Shown: positions 10,495-21,075 of the stretch, piece by piece
Position numbering within the stretch: the stretch's first letter is position 1
How the letters are laid out: each line of letters begins with the position of its first letter
DNA from: Antrihabitans auranticaus
Lineage (GTDB): Bacteria; Actinomycetota; Actinomycetes; Mycobacteriales; Mycobacteriaceae
Assembly: GCF_016481275.1 (NCBI RefSeq)
Contig: NZ_JAEMNW010000005.1
Location: 186,001-250,000, forward strand
DNA length: 64,000 nucleotides
Direction of reading: 5' to 3'
Translations under genes and position numbers: made by a program
Notes under the pieces: generated by a model
Seen by the model: only the letters and a program-made list of their open reading frames with translations
Told to the model about the DNA's origin: nothing
The model's database searches: none

Positions 10495-10962
10495 TCACCG
10501 CCGCTCTGCCGCGTCGCGCCATTCCCAGGAAACGGTTCGGACGTCGGATTCGGGTTCACGGCGCAGTGCAACGAACAGATGGCGTTGCGCAAGTTGCTCG
10601 ACGAGACCCGCACCCCATTCGACCACCACAACCGCACGGCGCAGGTCGGTGTCCAGATCCAACGCGTCCAGCTCGTCGAGTGCGTCGGGTCCGGTGCCGA
10701 GCCGGTAGGCGTCGACATGCACCATGCCGACCGGATCCGCCCCGGACCGCTCACCAGGCTTGTGCTGGCGGGCGATGATGAACGTCGGCGAACTCACCCG
10801 GCCAACAACCCCGAGGCCGGCACCGATTCCCCTGGTGAGAGCTGTTTTTCCGGCGCCGAGGGGACCGTCGAGAATCACGAGGTCACCGGCGGTCAGGCCC
10901 GCGGCGAGTTCGCGGCCGAACGCTTCGGTATCTGCCGCGGTCGGCAAGGTGCGCTCAGCCAA
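10495..10962 (-). CDS. tsaE: tRNA t6A synthesis ATPase TsaE
   Basis: P-loop ATPase of about 155 residues that supports turnover of the TsaB-TsaD complex. The Walker A motif is GPLGAGKTALTRG, followed by SPTF and the acidic VVVEWG strand of the family. The start is uncertain: no ATG fits, and the TTG at 10962 overlaps the end of the upstream hydrolase by eight bases; a second TTG lies five codons further in. No clear ribosome site, consistent with translational coupling to the hydrolase. Confidence 0.9.
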   Translation of the reverse strand: MAERTLPTAADTEAFGRELAAGLTAGDLVILDGPLGAGKTALTRGIGAGLGVVGRVSSPTFIIARQHKPGERSGADPVGMVHVDAYRLGTGPDALDELDALDLDTDLRRAVVVVEWGAGLVEQLAQRHLFVALRREPESDVRTVSWEWRDAAERR

Positions 10963-12019
10963 CGTGCGACGGGTTTCTGTGCCGGACGAATTCGGTTGCG
11001 CGGTCGACCAGGCGGTCGAGTGCGTCGTTGACCAACTCCGGGAACTCGAGGTGGACCATGTGGCCTGCGTGGTGCACCTGGACCAACTCGGCATTCGGCA
11101 ATGCCGCCGCGAGTCCGGTCGCCGAGGAGAACGGGATGACCGGATCTGCGTCGCCCGCGAGCACGAGCGCCGGGAGGTCCGCGAGCACCGCGACCGACTC
11201 GGTTTCGTCGTGCAATTCGAGCGCCCGCAAGAACTGCACGACCGTGACGACCGAGGTGCCGTCGATCATCGCGTACGTGAACTTGGCGATGCTCGGGCTG
11301 ACGTCGGTCCGGAACGATGCCGCGTGCAGGATCGGCCAGATCAGATTTCGCGCTGTTGCTCGCCCGAATTGCACGAGGGCTGGGGAGGTCCGGACGGCGA
11401 GCCGGAATCCGTCGACTGCCGGATGGGCAAGATTGCGCGCGATGCCGCGCCGCGCGATCCCCTCTGCCGCAGTCGACAGCAGGCCGACCCCGACCACCTT
11501 GGCAGCGAACAATTCCGGGAACTGCCTGGCCGCGGCGAGAATGCTCATCCCGCCCATCGAATGCCCCACCAGCACAACGGGACCGGTCGGCGCGACAACC
11601 CTGACGACTGTCTCGAGGTCCGCGGCGAGCTGGTCGATCGTGGCGTGATCGTCGGCCGGCATTCCCGAAAGTCCGTGGCCGCGCAAGTCGTGAAACACGA
11701 GGCGGACGTTGTCACCCCAGCGGTCGGCCAGCATTCTGCGCTGCAAGTGGAAGGACGTCATTCTGTTGCTGAAGCCGTGGGAGAAGATCACGGTCAGCGG
11801 CGCGTCTTCGGGTCCGCTTTCACGGACGGCAAGCTCGACGCCGTCGTCCGCCCGGACGACCCGCGCGCGGTCCTCGTCGATCAGCGCGAAGTTCTCGTCG
11901 GCAAAGTTGTCGGGTTTCTTCGGCCGCACCGAGCGCTGAACCGCGCGCGCCGCGCCCACGCCGACCAGTGCCACCGCGCTCGCCGTCCCGCCGATCATTC
12001 CTGCCCGCCGGATTCTCAC
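10955..12019 (-). CDS. alpha/beta-hydrolase with N-terminal membrane segment
   Basis: Protein of 354 residues. A hydrophobic N-terminal stretch ([18 protein letters not shown], about 7-25) suggests a membrane anchor or signal. The alpha/beta-hydrolase core follows, with oxyanion region FSHGFSNR, nucleophile elbow GHSMGG, acid in GDADPVIP and histidine in [13 protein letters not shown], so the catalytic triad is complete. The GTG at 12019 overlaps the alr stop by four bases (GTGA). The gene sits between alr and tsaE in several mycolata. Substrate is unknown; lipase or esterase activity is likely. Confidence 0.85.
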   Translation of the reverse strand: MRIRRAGMIGGTASAVALVGVGAARAVQRSVRPKKPDNFADENFALIDEDRARVVRADDGVELAVRESGPEDAPLTVIFSHGFSNRMTSFHLQRRMLADRWGDNVRLVFHDLRGHGLSGMPADDHATIDQLAADLETVVRVVAPTGPVVLVGHSMGGMSILAAARQFPELFAAKVVGVGLLSTAAEGIARRGIARNLAHPAVDGFRLAVRTSPALVQFGRATARNLIWPILHAASFRTDVSPSIAKFTYAMIDGTSVVTVVQFLRALELHDETESVAVLADLPALVLAGDADPVIPFSSATGLAAALPNAELVQVHHAGHMVHLEFPELVNDALDRLVDRATEFVRHRNPSHVG

Positions 12020-13185
12020 TGCGAACCATTCCCTCCGACATATCGCCGGACCGTTCTGCCCCGCATTCCGGTGACAACCTCGTAGTGGATCGTGCCGAGC
12101 GTATCGGCCCATTCCTGCGCTGTTGCTTCGCCATTCGCGCCGGTCCCGAACAGCACCGCGCGATCACCTTCTTGTACACCGGCGCCGTCGGGTCCGAGGT
12201 CGACGACCAGTTGATCCATACACACCCGACCGATGCTAGGTCGGCGTGCGCCACCGAGCAGCACGTCGAACCTGCCGCCGAGCGCCCGCGGTATCCCATC
12301 GGCGTAACCGACCGGCAGCAACGCAACTGTTGTATCGCGTGGTGCGATCCACTCGTGGCCGTACGACACACCCTCGCCGGCGGCCACCGCTTTCACGAGC
12401 GCAACTCGCGCGCTCACGGTCATCGCCGGTACCAGCCCGAACGTGCCCAGCTCAGGAATGGGTGACAACCCGTAGATCGCAATTCCCGGCCGAACCATGT
12501 CGAAATGCAGATCCTGACGTGTGACCGTCGCAGCAGAGTTCGCAAGATGGACGACCTCGGGCACGAGACCGTTCGCTTTCGCGGCAGCGACCGCGTCGAC
12601 GAACCGTTGCCGCTGCGTGTCGTTCATCGGGTGCTGCGGTGAGTCCGCCAGTGCGAGGTGGGAAAAGATGCCGCGCAGTCGCAATGAGCTCGACAAGTCC
12701 GCAAGCGCATCGAGTACCAGCGGATACTCCTGCTGCGATGCCCCGTTCCTGTTGAGTCCGGTATCGACTTTGACGGCAACCGTTGCGGGCGCACCGACCG
12801 CCTTGGCTGCGGCCGCAACTGCGGCAACGTGCTTGACGGACGAAACGCCGATCTCGACATCGGCGCGAATCGCAGCGGCAAAGTCGGCGTCGGCGGTGTT
12901 GAGCCAGCACAGAATCGGAACATCGATCCCGGCCTTTCGAAGCTCGAGGGCCTCGGCGACGGTGGTCACCCCGAGTTCCCGCGCGCCACCGGCGATCGCC
13001 GCGCGCGAGACCGCGACAGCGCCATGGTTGTATCCGTCCGCCTTCACCACGGCCATCAGTGCGCCATCACCCGCATAGCCGCGCAGCGTGCGGACATTCT
13101 GGGTAATGGCGTCGAGGTCCACGACGAATTCCGCTTGGGGCTCGGGAGCGGACGGGTCGGCGGTCACGGGAAACGATCCTGCCAT
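12016..13185 (-). CDS. alr: alanine racemase
   Basis: PLP enzyme of 389 residues that makes D-alanine for peptidoglycan. The PLP lysine is Lys48 in [11 protein letters not shown], and the second catalytic base is the tyrosine in [10 protein letters not shown] near residue 275. The fold-type III barrel and C-terminal beta domain ([13 protein letters not shown]) are intact. The ATG at 13185 gives a family-like length; a GTG at 13218 overlapping the nnrD stop in a GTGA would add 11 residues and is a real alternative. Confidence 0.96.
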   Translation of the reverse strand: MAGSFPVTADPSAPEPQAEFVVDLDAITQNVRTLRGYAGDGALMAVVKADGYNHGAVAVSRAAIAGGARELGVTTVAEALELRKAGIDVPILCWLNTADADFAAAIRADVEIGVSSVKHVAAVAAAAKAVGAPATVAVKVDTGLNRNGASQQEYPLVLDALADLSSSLRLRGIFSHLALADSPQHPMNDTQRQRFVDAVAAAKANGLVPEVVHLANSAATVTRQDLHFDMVRPGIAIYGLSPIPELGTFGLVPAMTVSARVALVKAVAAGEGVSYGHEWIAPRDTTVALLPVGYADGIPRALGGRFDVLLGGARRPSIGRVCMDQLVVDLGPDGAGVQEGDRAVLFGTGANGEATAQEWADTLGTIHYEVVTGMRGRTVRRYVGGNGSQ

Positions 13186-13214
13186 CGATCGTCCGACCGG
13201 ATGCAGGATGGGGA

Positions 13215-14654
13215 TCACATCCCCACTTCGCCGTAGCTTCGCAGAAGTCGAATCGCAGGTCGCACGTGGTCGAGCAGCGGACCGGCCGAGATCGGTGCCG
13301 CCGCGGGCCCCCCGTCCGCAGCTGCCAAATTCGCGGCCAGCGAATGCGCTCGTGCGGCGCACGCCGCAGCCTCGGCAGCACCCATACCGGTTGCGAGCAG
13401 AGCGCCGATGAGGCCCGACAAGACGTCGCCCGATCCAGCCGTCGCGGCCCACGACCCGCCCGCCTCGTTGACGAACACGGTCTGGTCGGGTGCAGCCACC
13501 AGTGTCGCGCGCCCCTTGAGCAACACTGTGGCACCCCAGTCGCGTGCGAGTTCGCGGACCGCGCCGACCCGGTCGGAATGCGGATCCCTGCCGGTCAGGC
13601 GGGCGAACTCACCGGCGTGCGGGGTCAGAACCGTCGGTGCTCGACGGCCGCGCACGAGGGCGGGGTGCTTCGCGACGATCGTCAGGCCGTCCGCGTCGAT
13701 GACTACGGGCAGGTTGGACGCCAGCACGGCTGCCAGCACATCGCGGGCGGCATCGTCGGTGCCCGACCCGGGTCCGGCGACCCATGCCTGTACCCGACCT
13801 GCTTCCGAAACAGATTGGGCTGCAACCACTTCTGGCCAGCGCGCAAGAACGGCGGTAGCGGCGGACCCGACGAAACGCACCATTCCGGAGGTTGCCGCAA
13901 CGGCCGCGCCCGCGCAGAGCACGGCAGCTCCCGGATAGCGCTCGCTGCCTGCGGACACACCGACGACGCCCTGGCTGTACTTGTCGTCGAACGCTTCCGG
14001 TATCGGCCAGGACTGCCCGACCGCGTGTGGTTCGAGCGCACGTAGATGCGGTTCCGGCAGGCGTAACCCGATGGGTACCAGTTCGATTCGGCCACAACGT
14101 GCCGCCGCCAGTGCGTGCACGGGCTTGAGCGCACCGAAACTCACTGTCACCGCGGCAGCAACCGCGGGGCCGTCGGCGACGCCGGTATCGGGATCCACTC
14201 CGCTCGGCAGGTCGGCGGACACGATCGGCGCGGTAATGCCGGCGACGGTCTCGGCCGCGTCCGGCCGCAGCGAACCCTTGCCCGAGATGCCGACGATCCC
14301 ATCGACGACCAAGTCGGGCTCGCCACTCTCGGTGACGATCCGACCGCCCGATTTGCGCAGCGCTGCAAGGCCTTCGGCGTGTGCACGATCAGGACGAAGG
14401 AGCAGCGCATCAACCGCGACTCCCCTGCGCCGCAACATCGAACCGGCCCAGAGAACATCGCCGCCGTTGTCGCCCGACCCCACGAGCAGCAATATCCGCC
14501 GACCCGTTACAGCACCCGTACGACGGCGGAGTTCGGTTGCTACCACCCGCGCGAGACCGTACGCCGCACGCTGCATCGGCACGCCGGAAGGCACCCGTGT
14601 GAAAAGCTCCGCCTCAGCGGTCCGTACCTGGTCGGATGTGTAGTAGCCGCGCAT
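13215..14654 (-). CDS. nnrD: bifunctional NAD(P)H-hydrate epimerase / ADP-dependent dehydratase
   Basis: Repair enzyme of 479 residues for hydrated NADH and NADPH. The N-terminal YjeF-N epimerase domain (about 1-215) shows [19 protein letters not shown]. The C-terminal ribokinase-like dehydratase domain (about 230-479) shows [16 protein letters not shown] and the anion-hole motif [17 protein letters not shown]. The ATG at 14654 was preferred over 14669 because GGGAG precedes it closely. Just downstream on the same strand is alr; upstream the gene is divergent from a cupredoxin. Confidence 0.94.
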   Translation of the reverse strand: MRGYYTSDQVRTAEAELFTRVPSGVPMQRAAYGLARVVATELRRRTGAVTGRRILLLVGSGDNGGDVLWAGSMLRRRGVAVDALLLRPDRAHAEGLAALRKSGGRIVTESGEPDLVVDGIVGISGKGSLRPDAAETVAGITAPIVSADLPSGVDPDTGVADGPAVAAAVTVSFGALKPVHALAAARCGRIELVPIGLRLPEPHLRALEPHAVGQSWPIPEAFDDKYSQGVVGVSAGSERYPGAAVLCAGAAVAATSGMVRFVGSAATAVLARWPEVVAAQSVSEAGRVQAWVAGPGSGTDDAARDVLAAVLASNLPVVIDADGLTIVAKHPALVRGRRAPTVLTPHAGEFARLTGRDPHSDRVGAVRELARDWGATVLLKGRATLVAAPDQTVFVNEAGGSWAATAGSGDVLSGLIGALLATGMGAAEAAACAARAHSLAANLAAADGGPAAAPISAGPLLDHVRPAIRLLRSYGEVGM

Positions 14655-14736
14655 GTCTCCCGATCCCATGGTCGTTCACGTCAACCCGTCCTGTGCGCGA
14701 CCTTACGCCGCTGTCCGCGCGAATAAGCTGTGCCAC

Positions 14737-15114
14737 GTGACCCCTTTACGCCGTCGCCCGGCACTGTCTCTGCGACGATTCGCCGTTGCACTCGCGCTCG
14801 CAGCCACCCTGACGGCCTGCGGCGCCGAGAAATCGGACGATCAGCCCGCGCAGGCCGAGCCAGGTGTGGTGCTCGTCAAAGATATGCAGTTCACGCCGGC
14901 AACGATCACTGTGCAGGCAGGCGAATCGGTCACCTGGCGATTCGACGACGGCGGGGTGCCACACAATGTCCAGGGCGCGAAGCCCGCAGACACGTTGATT
15001 CACAGCCCGATCCTGCGCGACAACAGCTACACGGTGACCTTCGATACTCCGGGGACCTACCAGTACGGCTGCACGCTGCATCCGCAGATGACGGGATCGG
15101 TCGTCGTCACGTAG
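14737..15114 (+). CDS. cupredoxin-domain lipoprotein (type 1 copper)
   Basis: Lipoprotein of 125 residues, GTG start. The signal peptide ends in lipobox LTAC. The mature part is one plastocyanin/azurin-like domain: the first copper histidine in GVPHNV and the C-terminal ligand loop C-T-L-H-P-Q-M, that is Cys, His and Met in the type 1 spacing. It would carry electrons or copper at the outer face of the membrane. A second cupredoxin follows 50 bases later. Electron partners are not evident nearby. Confidence 0.85.
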   Translation: MTPLRRRPALSLRRFAVALALAATLTACGAEKSDDQPAQAEPGVVLVKDMQFTPATITVQAGESVTWRFDDGGVPHNVQGAKPADTLIHSPILRDNSYTVTFDTPGTYQYGCTLHPQMTGSVVVT

Positions 15115-15164
15115 GCACGTTAGGCTCGACCGCGATCGTGGCACACGGATGAGGGAGAAGCGCG

Positions 15165-15719
15165 TTGGATGAGACCCCCGACGGTGGTCACCGCCTGCGC
15201 AAGCTGACGGGCGGCGGCAAACGACGCAAAGCGGCGCAGACCGAGGCAGTCGAGACATCCCCCCGTGCGAAAGCACCCGAGCAGGGTTCCGACGACGACA
15301 GTGTCTGGTTGCCGCTCGCGGTGATGCTCGCCATCGCCGCGCTCGTCGGCGGCATGGCGTATTGGAAACTCGCAGTCACCCCGAACCACGACGACGTCGT
15401 GCTACCGGCGGCCGTTGCAGTGGGCGACCGGCCCGCCGCTCCGGAAGCCCCACCGACGGACACCGAAGAGATCGTCGTCGTGAAGGACATGAAGTTCTCG
15501 CCAAGTTCTGTCACCGTGAAAGTCGGCGACTCGGTGACCTGGCAGTTCGAGGACGGTGGAAAGCTGCACGCGGTGTCCGGTCTCGGCGACTTCGCCATGA
15601 TCATCAACAGCGGCTATCTGAAATCAGGCGTGTACACCGTGACGTTCGACAGGCCGGGCGTCTACCGGTATGTCGACGGCGTGCACGGTGAGATGACCGG
15701 CTCGATCACCGTCGAGTAG
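15165..15719 (+). CDS. membrane-anchored cupredoxin-like protein lacking the copper cysteine
   Basis: Protein of 184 residues. A TTG start was accepted because GAGGGAGAAG lies just ahead. A basic cytoplasmic part (about 1-45) is followed by one membrane helix (about 47-67, WLPLAVMLAIAALVGGMAYW) and a cupredoxin domain clearly related to the previous gene (VKDMKFSPSSVTVKVGDSVTW against VKDMQFTPATITVQAGESVTW). In the C-terminal loop the ligand cysteine is replaced by aspartate (YVDGVHGEM against YGCTLHPQM) while both histidines and the methionine position remain. It therefore should not make a normal type 1 centre; type 2 copper or a structural role is possible. Confidence 0.8.
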   Translation: MDETPDGGHRLRKLTGGGKRRKAAQTEAVETSPRAKAPEQGSDDDSVWLPLAVMLAIAALVGGMAYWKLAVTPNHDDVVLPAAVAVGDRPAAPEAPPTDTEEIVVVKDMKFSPSSVTVKVGDSVTWQFEDGGKLHAVSGLGDFAMIINSGYLKSGVYTVTFDRPGVYRYVDGVHGEMTGSITVE

Positions 15720-15723
15720 CGAA

Positions 15724-17589
15724 CTACTCGACGGTCACCGATTTGGCCAGGTTGCGCGGCTTGTCGACGTCGTAGCCGCGCGCCTGAGCGACCTCGGCCG
15801 CGAACACCTGTAGCGGCACCGTCGACAGCAACGGTTGCAGCAGCGTCGGAGCCGCTGGAATCTCGATGAGATTGTCAGCGAACGGCCTGACTGTCTCGTC
15901 GCCTTCCTCCGCGATGACGATCGTTCGAGCACCACGCGCCTGGATCTCGCGAATGTTGCTGAGCAACTTCGAATGCAGAACAGCGCGGCCCTTCGGGGAC
16001 GGCATCACGACGATGACCGGAAGACCCTCTTCGATCAGCGCGATCGGTCCGTGCTTGAGCTCACCCGCCGCGAACCCCTCCGCGTGCATGTACGCGAGCT
16101 CCTTGAGCTTGAGCGCACCTTCGAGGGCGACCGGATATCCGACGTGGCGCCCGAGGAACAGCACCGTCGGGCTGTGCGCCAACTCGCGCGCGATGGCGCG
16201 GACCGGCTCCATGGTCTCGAGCACCCGCGACACCAGCGCCGGCATGGCCTCCAGGTCCGCGAATTCGCGGGCGACCTCGTCCGGATACTTCGTCCCGCGG
16301 GCCTGCGCAAGCGCCAGTCCGACGAGGTAGTTCGCGGTCACCTGCGCAAGGAATGCCTTTGTCGACGCGACGCCGATCTCCGGTCCCGCCCGGGTATAGA
16401 GGACCGCGTCGGCCTCACGAGGAATCTGGGCTCCGTTGGTGTTGCAGACGGCGAGCACGCGCGCCTTCTGGTCCTTCGCGTGCCTGACGGCTTCGAGCGT
16501 GTCCGCTGTCTCGCCCGATTGCGAGATGGCGACAACCAGCGTCGACCGGTCCAGCACCGGGTCGCGGTAGCGGAACTCGCTCGCCAGCTCGACCTCGACG
16601 GGAAGTCGGGTCCAGTGCTCGATTGCATACTTCGCAACCAGACCCGAGTGGTAGGCGCTGCCGCACGCAACAACGAAGACCTTGTCGATCTCGCGCAGCT
16701 CCTGATCGGACAGGCGCTGCTCGTCGAGGACGATTCGGCCCTTTTCGAAGTGGCCGATCAACGTGTCGGCGACGGCGTCGGGCTGCTCCTCGATCTCCTT
16801 CAGCATGAAGTAGTCGTGGCCACCCTTTTCGGCTGCCGCAAGGTCCCAGTCGATCCGGAAGGGCCTGCTCGCGACATCGGTGTTCCCGTCGAAGTCGCTG
16901 ATCGTGTAGGAGTCTGCGGTGATGACGACGACCTGATCCTGGCCCAGCTCGACCGCGTTGCGCGTGTGCTCGATGAACGCCGCGACGTCGGAGCCCACGA
17001 ACATCTCACCCTCGCCGACGCCCACGACCAGCGGCGTCGAGCGGCGTGCCGCCACGATCTGGTCGGGGTGATCGGCGTGCGTGAAGACCAGCGTGAAATG
17101 TCCTTCGAGCCTGCGCAGGACCGAAAGCGCACTCGCGACGAAATCGCCCGCAGTCTCGCCTTCGGCATAGGCGCGCCCGACGAGGTGAACGGCGACTTCG
17201 GTGTCGGTATCGCTGAGGAACTCGACGCCCTCGGCCTCGAGCTCCGCCCGCAGCGGCGAGAAGTTCTCGATGATGCCGTTGTGGACGACCGCGACCTTCC
17301 CGCTCACGTCCTTGTGCGGGTGCGCATTCCGGTCGGTGGGGCCGCCGTGAGTCGCCCAGCGCGTATGCCCGATACCGGTCGAACCCGCGAACGCGGCCGT
17401 ACCGACCTCGGCAAGCTCCGCCTCCAGATTCGCCAGCCGACCGGCCTTGCGCTCGGTTGCGAGCTTCCCGTTGCCATCCGCAATCGCAATGCCGGCAGAG
17501 TCGTACCCGCGGTACTCCATTCGGCGCAGGGCCTCGACCACAACGTCGAGCGCATTGCGATGGCCGACGTATCCAACGATTCCGCACAT
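15724..17589 (-). CDS. glmS: glutamine-fructose-6-phosphate aminotransferase GlmS
   Basis: First enzyme of UDP-GlcNAc synthesis, 621 residues: glutamine plus fructose-6-phosphate to glucosamine-6-phosphate. The N-terminal Ntn glutaminase domain starts MCGIVGYVG with the nucleophilic cysteine exposed after Met removal. Two SIS sugar-isomerase domains follow (SQSGETADT in the first), and the C-terminus DKPRNLAKSVTVE is the canonical one. No glmS ribozyme or long leader is present. GlmM lies 1 kb downstream on the same strand, beyond a divergent gene. Confidence 0.98.
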   Translation of the reverse strand: MCGIVGYVGHRNALDVVVEALRRMEYRGYDSAGIAIADGNGKLATERKAGRLANLEAELAEVGTAAFAGSTGIGHTRWATHGGPTDRNAHPHKDVSGKVAVVHNGIIENFSPLRAELEAEGVEFLSDTDTEVAVHLVGRAYAEGETAGDFVASALSVLRRLEGHFTLVFTHADHPDQIVAARRSTPLVVGVGEGEMFVGSDVAAFIEHTRNAVELGQDQVVVITADSYTISDFDGNTDVASRPFRIDWDLAAAEKGGHDYFMLKEIEEQPDAVADTLIGHFEKGRIVLDEQRLSDQELREIDKVFVVACGSAYHSGLVAKYAIEHWTRLPVEVELASEFRYRDPVLDRSTLVVAISQSGETADTLEAVRHAKDQKARVLAVCNTNGAQIPREADAVLYTRAGPEIGVASTKAFLAQVTANYLVGLALAQARGTKYPDEVAREFADLEAMPALVSRVLETMEPVRAIARELAHSPTVLFLGRHVGYPVALEGALKLKELAYMHAEGFAAGELKHGPIALIEEGLPVIVVMPSPKGRAVLHSKLLSNIREIQARGARTIVIAEEGDETVRPFADNLIEIPAAPTLLQPLLSTVPLQVFAAEVAQARGYDVDKPRNLAKSVTVE

Positions 17590-17708
17590 GGTTCATCAGG
17601 GTACTTGGGCCCGAGGCCTCGCCGAACACAGATCGCCACGGCCCAGGTTTGGCACCAGTGCGCCCTGTCCCTGCCCGACGTTGCTTTACATCGGATAACG
17701 TTTCGCGT

Positions 17709-18563
17709 GTGGCGGCGTCTGTGAAATCACTGGTATCCGAACTTGCCAACCGTGGACCGCATCGTGTGCAGCGCGGAAATATGGCTATCGCAGGCCAGCC
17801 GGGTGTTGTGTTCACCCCGGCCGAGGGTCTCGGCCTGCCGGCGGTTGCATTCGGGCACGGCTGGATCACCAACGTCGACAATTATCGGAGCCTGCTCGAA
17901 CATCTCGCCTCGTGGGGAATCGTGGTGGCCGCCCCAAGTAGTGAACGCGGACCGTTTCCGTCACATCTAGGCCTGGCGACCGATCTGCGGACGACTCTCG
18001 ACATCTGCGTCGGCGTTCGGCTGGGCTCGGGATCGATCAGCGTTCACCCGGACAAGCTGGCGTTCGCCGGCCACGGAATGGGCGCGGGCGCGGCGGTTCT
18101 CGCCGCCGCCAAGTACCCCGGAGTTGCTGCGGTCGCGGCGCTGTTTCCCGCGCCCACATCGCCACCTTCGGAGGCGATCGCACCCGAGATCACGGTGCCC
18201 GGCCTGATTCTGGCGGGCGGCAAGGACATGAAGGCAGTCGATTCGAATGCGACGACGCTGGCGGCGGCGTGGGGCGGCGACTCGATCCTGCGTTCCGTCG
18301 ACAAGGCGACCGGAAACGGATTGCTCGAAGGGCGCCGCGTGCTCGGCAATCTCGGGTACGGCAAGGCCGAGAAGAAGACCCAGAAAACCGCTCGGGCACT
18401 GCTGACGGGCTTCCTCTTGTACACACTCGCAGGCGAAAAGAAGTACGAGAAGTTCGCCGAGCCGGACATCGACATCCCGAAGACTCAACTCGTCGACCCG
18501 CTCGCGGAAGACGAACCGGAGCAGAAGAAGTCCCCGCTCGCCCTGCTGACCGGAAGGTTCTAG
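17709..18563 (+). CDS. alpha/beta-hydrolase-fold protein without nucleophile serine (Rv3438-like position)
   Basis: Protein of 284 residues with a dienelactone-hydrolase-like fold ([33 protein letters not shown]). The strand-5 elbow reads GHGMGAG, so the usual Ser, Cys or Asp nucleophile is glycine, and no catalytic histidine is obvious in the C-terminal third. It is probably a non-catalytic member of the fold. It lies between glmS and glmM, as Rv3438 does in M. tuberculosis. The GTG at 17709 was chosen; a second GTG at 17721 is possible. The stop codon shares the palindrome CTAG with the convergent glmM stop. Confidence 0.75.
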   Translation: MAASVKSLVSELANRGPHRVQRGNMAIAGQPGVVFTPAEGLGLPAVAFGHGWITNVDNYRSLLEHLASWGIVVAAPSSERGPFPSHLGLATDLRTTLDICVGVRLGSGSISVHPDKLAFAGHGMGAGAAVLAAAKYPGVAAVAALFPAPTSPPSEAIAPEITVPGLILAGGKDMKAVDSNATTLAAAWGGDSILRSVDKATGNGLLEGRRVLGNLGYGKAEKKTQKTARALLTGFLLYTLAGEKKYEKFAEPDIDIPKTQLVDPLAEDEPEQKKSPLALLTGRF

Positions 18564-19894
18564 ATCGCGCCGACGTGCTCGGCGAGCCGGTCTGCCAAGC
18601 GCTGCGCGTGGCCTAGGTCGGCCGCCTCGACCATGACGCGAACGAGCTCCTCGGTACCGCTCGGCCGCAGCAACACTCGGCCGTTCTCGCCGAGCTCGCG
18701 TTCGGCCTCGGCGACCGCGTCCGCAACGGTCGGTGCGGCGGCAACGGCCGCCTTGTCACTGACCCGGACATTGACCAGAACCTGCGGCAGGACGGTCAGC
18801 ACACCGGCGAGTTCCGCCAGTGTCTTTCCGGTGCTCGCGACCTGACCGAGGAGCCGCAGCGCGGTGAGCAAGCCGTCACCGGTCGTCGAAAATCGTGGCA
18901 GCACAACGTGTCCCGATTGCTCGCCGCCGAGCGCGAACGCGCCGCTGCGCAACTCCTCCAGAACATAGCGATCACCGACCGCCGTCGTGCGTAACTCGAT
19001 GCCGGCCGCTCGCATCGCGATGTGCAGGCCGAGGTTGCTCATGACGGTCGCGACGAGCGTGTCGTCGGTCAGTTCGCCCGATTCTTTCATCGCCAGCGCA
19101 AGGACCGCCATGATCGCGTCGCCGTCGACCAGCGTGCCCGTCGCGTCGACCGCGAGACAGCGATCGGCGTCGCCGTCGTGCGCGATCCCCGCGTGCGCGC
19201 CGTGTGCGACGACTGCTTTCTGCAGGTCCGACATGTGCGTCGAACCGCAGTCTTCGTTGATGTTGAGGCCGTTGGGGTCCGCGTTGATCGCAATGACCTC
19301 GGCGCCCGCGGCACGGTAGGCGGCCGGTCCGAGCGTGGATGCCGCGCCATTGGCACAGTCGACGACGACCTTGATCCCAGCAAGACTCTGCGGACTCGCA
19401 ACCGCGAGATGTTCGAGGTACTTCGCACCGGCGTCGGCGACGAACCGTGCCCGGCCGATGTGCTCGCCCGTCGGGCGCCGCACGGCGGCGCTCTCGATGA
19501 CAGCCTCGATCCGGTCTTCGGCGTCGTCGTCCAGCTTGTGTCCACCGGCCGCGAATATCTTGATCCCGTTGTCCGGCATCGGGTTATGAGACGCAGAGAT
19601 CATCACACCGAGGTTCGCGGCATACGCATCGGTCAGGTACGCGACAGCGGGCGTAGGCACAACCCCGATATCGAGGACATCCACCCCTGCTGCCGTGAGT
19701 CCGGCGGTGACGGCTGCCGACAGCATCTCGCCGCTGGCGCGCGGGTCGCGGCCGAGGACAGCCGTCGGCCGAACCTGACCGTCGGACTCCGCGAGAACCT
19801 GCGCGGCGGCGCCGGCTATGCGCAACGCCAACTCGGCGGTCAACGTCTCGTTCGCAAGCCCGCGAACACCATCAGTACCGAACAACCGACCCAT
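18560..19894 (-). CDS. glmM: phosphoglucosamine mutase GlmM
   Basis: Converts glucosamine-6-phosphate to glucosamine-1-phosphate, second step of UDP-GlcNAc synthesis after GlmS. The 444-residue protein has the start [12 protein letters not shown], the phosphoserine loop [11 protein letters not shown] (Ser102), the metal loop DGDADR and the sugar-binding [13 protein letters not shown] end. It follows rpsI on the same strand behind a terminator-like hairpin, and converges with the hydrolase-fold gene with a four-base overlap. Confidence 0.97.
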   Translation of the reverse strand: MGRLFGTDGVRGLANETLTAELALRIAGAAAQVLAESDGQVRPTAVLGRDPRASGEMLSAAVTAGLTAAGVDVLDIGVVPTPAVAYLTDAYAANLGVMISASHNPMPDNGIKIFAAGGHKLDDDAEDRIEAVIESAAVRRPTGEHIGRARFVADAGAKYLEHLAVASPQSLAGIKVVVDCANGAASTLGPAAYRAAGAEVIAINADPNGLNINEDCGSTHMSDLQKAVVAHGAHAGIAHDGDADRCLAVDATGTLVDGDAIMAVLALAMKESGELTDDTLVATVMSNLGLHIAMRAAGIELRTTAVGDRYVLEELRSGAFALGGEQSGHVVLPRFSTTGDGLLTALRLLGQVASTGKTLAELAGVLTVLPQVLVNVRVSDKAAVAAAPTVADAVAEAERELGENGRVLLRPSGTEELVRVMVEAADLGHAQRLADRLAEHVGAI

Positions 19895-19924
19895 TCGGAC
19901 AACCCCTCAGAGATATAGATACGA

Positions 19925-19968
19925 CCGTGCGCGGTCAGGGAGTCCAGGGACTCCCCAACCGCGCACGG
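19925..19968 (-). terminator. hairpin after rpsI
   Basis: Outer arms 19925-19935 and 19958-19968 (11 bp, GC-rich) enclose an inner perfect inverted repeat (19938-19945 with 19948-19955). It lies 9 bases after the rpsI stop and would end the rplM-rpsI transcript or reduce readthrough into glmM. Confidence 0.75.
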
Positions 19969-19977
19969 GGGTTGACA

Positions 19978-20478
19978 TCAGCGCTTCGAGTACTGAGGCG
20001 CCTTACGGGCCTTCTTCAGGCCGTACTTCTTACGCTCGGTTGCACGCGGGTCACGCGTGAGGAAGCCGGCCTTCTTGAGTGCCGGACGGTCCTCGATCGT
20101 GACCTCGATCAGCGCGCGGGCGATAGCCAGACGCAACGCGCCTGCCTGACCGGACGGACCGCCGCCGTGCAGCAGGGCAACGATGTCGAACGACTCGGTG
20201 CGATCGACAGTGACCAGCGGCGCCTTGATGAGCTGCTGGTGCACCTTGTTCGGGAAGTAATCCTCGAGGGTGCGGCCGTTGAGCTTGAAGCCACCGGTGC
20301 CGGGGGTGAGGCGGACGCGAACGACCGCTTCCTTACGGCGACCGACGGTCTGCACCGGACGATCGATCACGATCGGCGCATGCGCTGCGCGCGCGGGCTC
20401 CTCGGTGTGCTCGACGTCTGCGTAGTCGTCGGACGCAACCTCGTAAGCGGCCTCGTCGACCACGTCGTTCTCGGTCAC
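19978..20478 (-). CDS. rpsI: 30S ribosomal protein S9
   Basis: Ribosomal protein S9, 166 residues. The conserved core begins at [19 protein letters not shown] and ends in the canonical [12 protein letters not shown], whose tail reaches the P-site tRNA. The GTG at 20478 was chosen because AGAGGAG stands seven bases in front; a GTG at 20502 overlapping the rplM stop would add eight residues without a ribosome site. The first 45 residues are an acidic, poorly conserved extension, as in other actinobacteria. Second gene of the rplM-rpsI operon. Confidence 0.97.
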   Translation of the reverse strand: MTENDVVDEAAYEVASDDYADVEHTEEPARAAHAPIVIDRPVQTVGRRKEAVVRVRLTPGTGGFKLNGRTLEDYFPNKVHQQLIKAPLVTVDRTESFDIVALLHGGGPSGQAGALRLAIARALIEVTIEDRPALKKAGFLTRDPRATERKKYGLKKARKAPQYSKR

Positions 20479-20498
20479 GTTCTGCTCCTCTGGCGCCG

Positions 20499-20942
20499 TC
20501 ACTGGGCCACCTGCTTGATCTCGAAGGGAACTGGCTTCTGTGCGGCGTGCGGGTGGTTCGGGCCTGCGTAGACCTTCAGCTTGCTGCCGATGACGGCACC
20601 CAGCTTGTTCTTCGGAAGCATCCCGAGGACTGCCTTCTCGACGAGGCGATCAGGCGTCTTCGACAAAACCTCGCCGACAGAGCGTGAACGCAACCCGCCC
20701 GGAAAGCCGGAGTGATTGTGGATGAACTTGCCGGTCAGCTTGTTTCCGCTGATGGAAACCTTTTCGGCATTGATGATGACGACGAAATCGCCGCCGTCGA
20801 CGTTCGCGGCGTAGGTCGGCTTGTGCTTACCGCGCAGCAAGTTCGCTGCTTGAACGGCAAGGCGGCCGAGCACTACGTCAGTGGCATCGATGACGTGCCA
20901 CTCGTGGGTCACATCACCGGCCTTGGGGCTGTACGTAGACAC
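20499..20942 (-). CDS. rplM: 50S ribosomal protein L13
   Basis: Ribosomal protein L13, 147 residues. The GTG at 20942 gives the actinobacterial start (M)[19 protein letters not shown] and is preceded by AGGGAAG. The body ([42 protein letters not shown]) is fully typical. It heads the rplM-rpsI operon with a leader of about 130 bases. In M. tuberculosis the next genes upstream are esxT-esxU; here a 15-kb island intervenes. Confidence 0.97.
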   Translation of the reverse strand: MSTYSPKAGDVTHEWHVIDATDVVLGRLAVQAANLLRGKHKPTYAANVDGGDFVVIINAEKVSISGNKLTGKFIHNHSGFPGGLRSRSVGEVLSKTPDRLVEKAVLGMLPKNKLGAVIGSKLKVYAGPNHPHAAQKPVPFEIKQVAQ

Positions 20943-21075
20943 AGAACTTCCCTGTCTAATCGAAGGTTTGCCAGCCAGGTGAACGGTCGAGGTGATCCCG
21001 GCGGCCAGAGGAGACCCGGGACTCGCTTTACTTACAGCACCGGAAGGCACCGCACGTACCGCACGCCAACCGGCA

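Noticed and set aside
13218-14653. Plus-strand frames opposite nnrD
   Set aside because: nnrD shows both catalytic domains with intact motifs; the opposing frames are arginine-rich shadows.
15835-17724. Very long open frame on the plus strand opposite glmS
   Set aside because: glmS on the minus strand is unmistakable from end to end; the opposite frame is a high-GC shadow with no recognisable domain.
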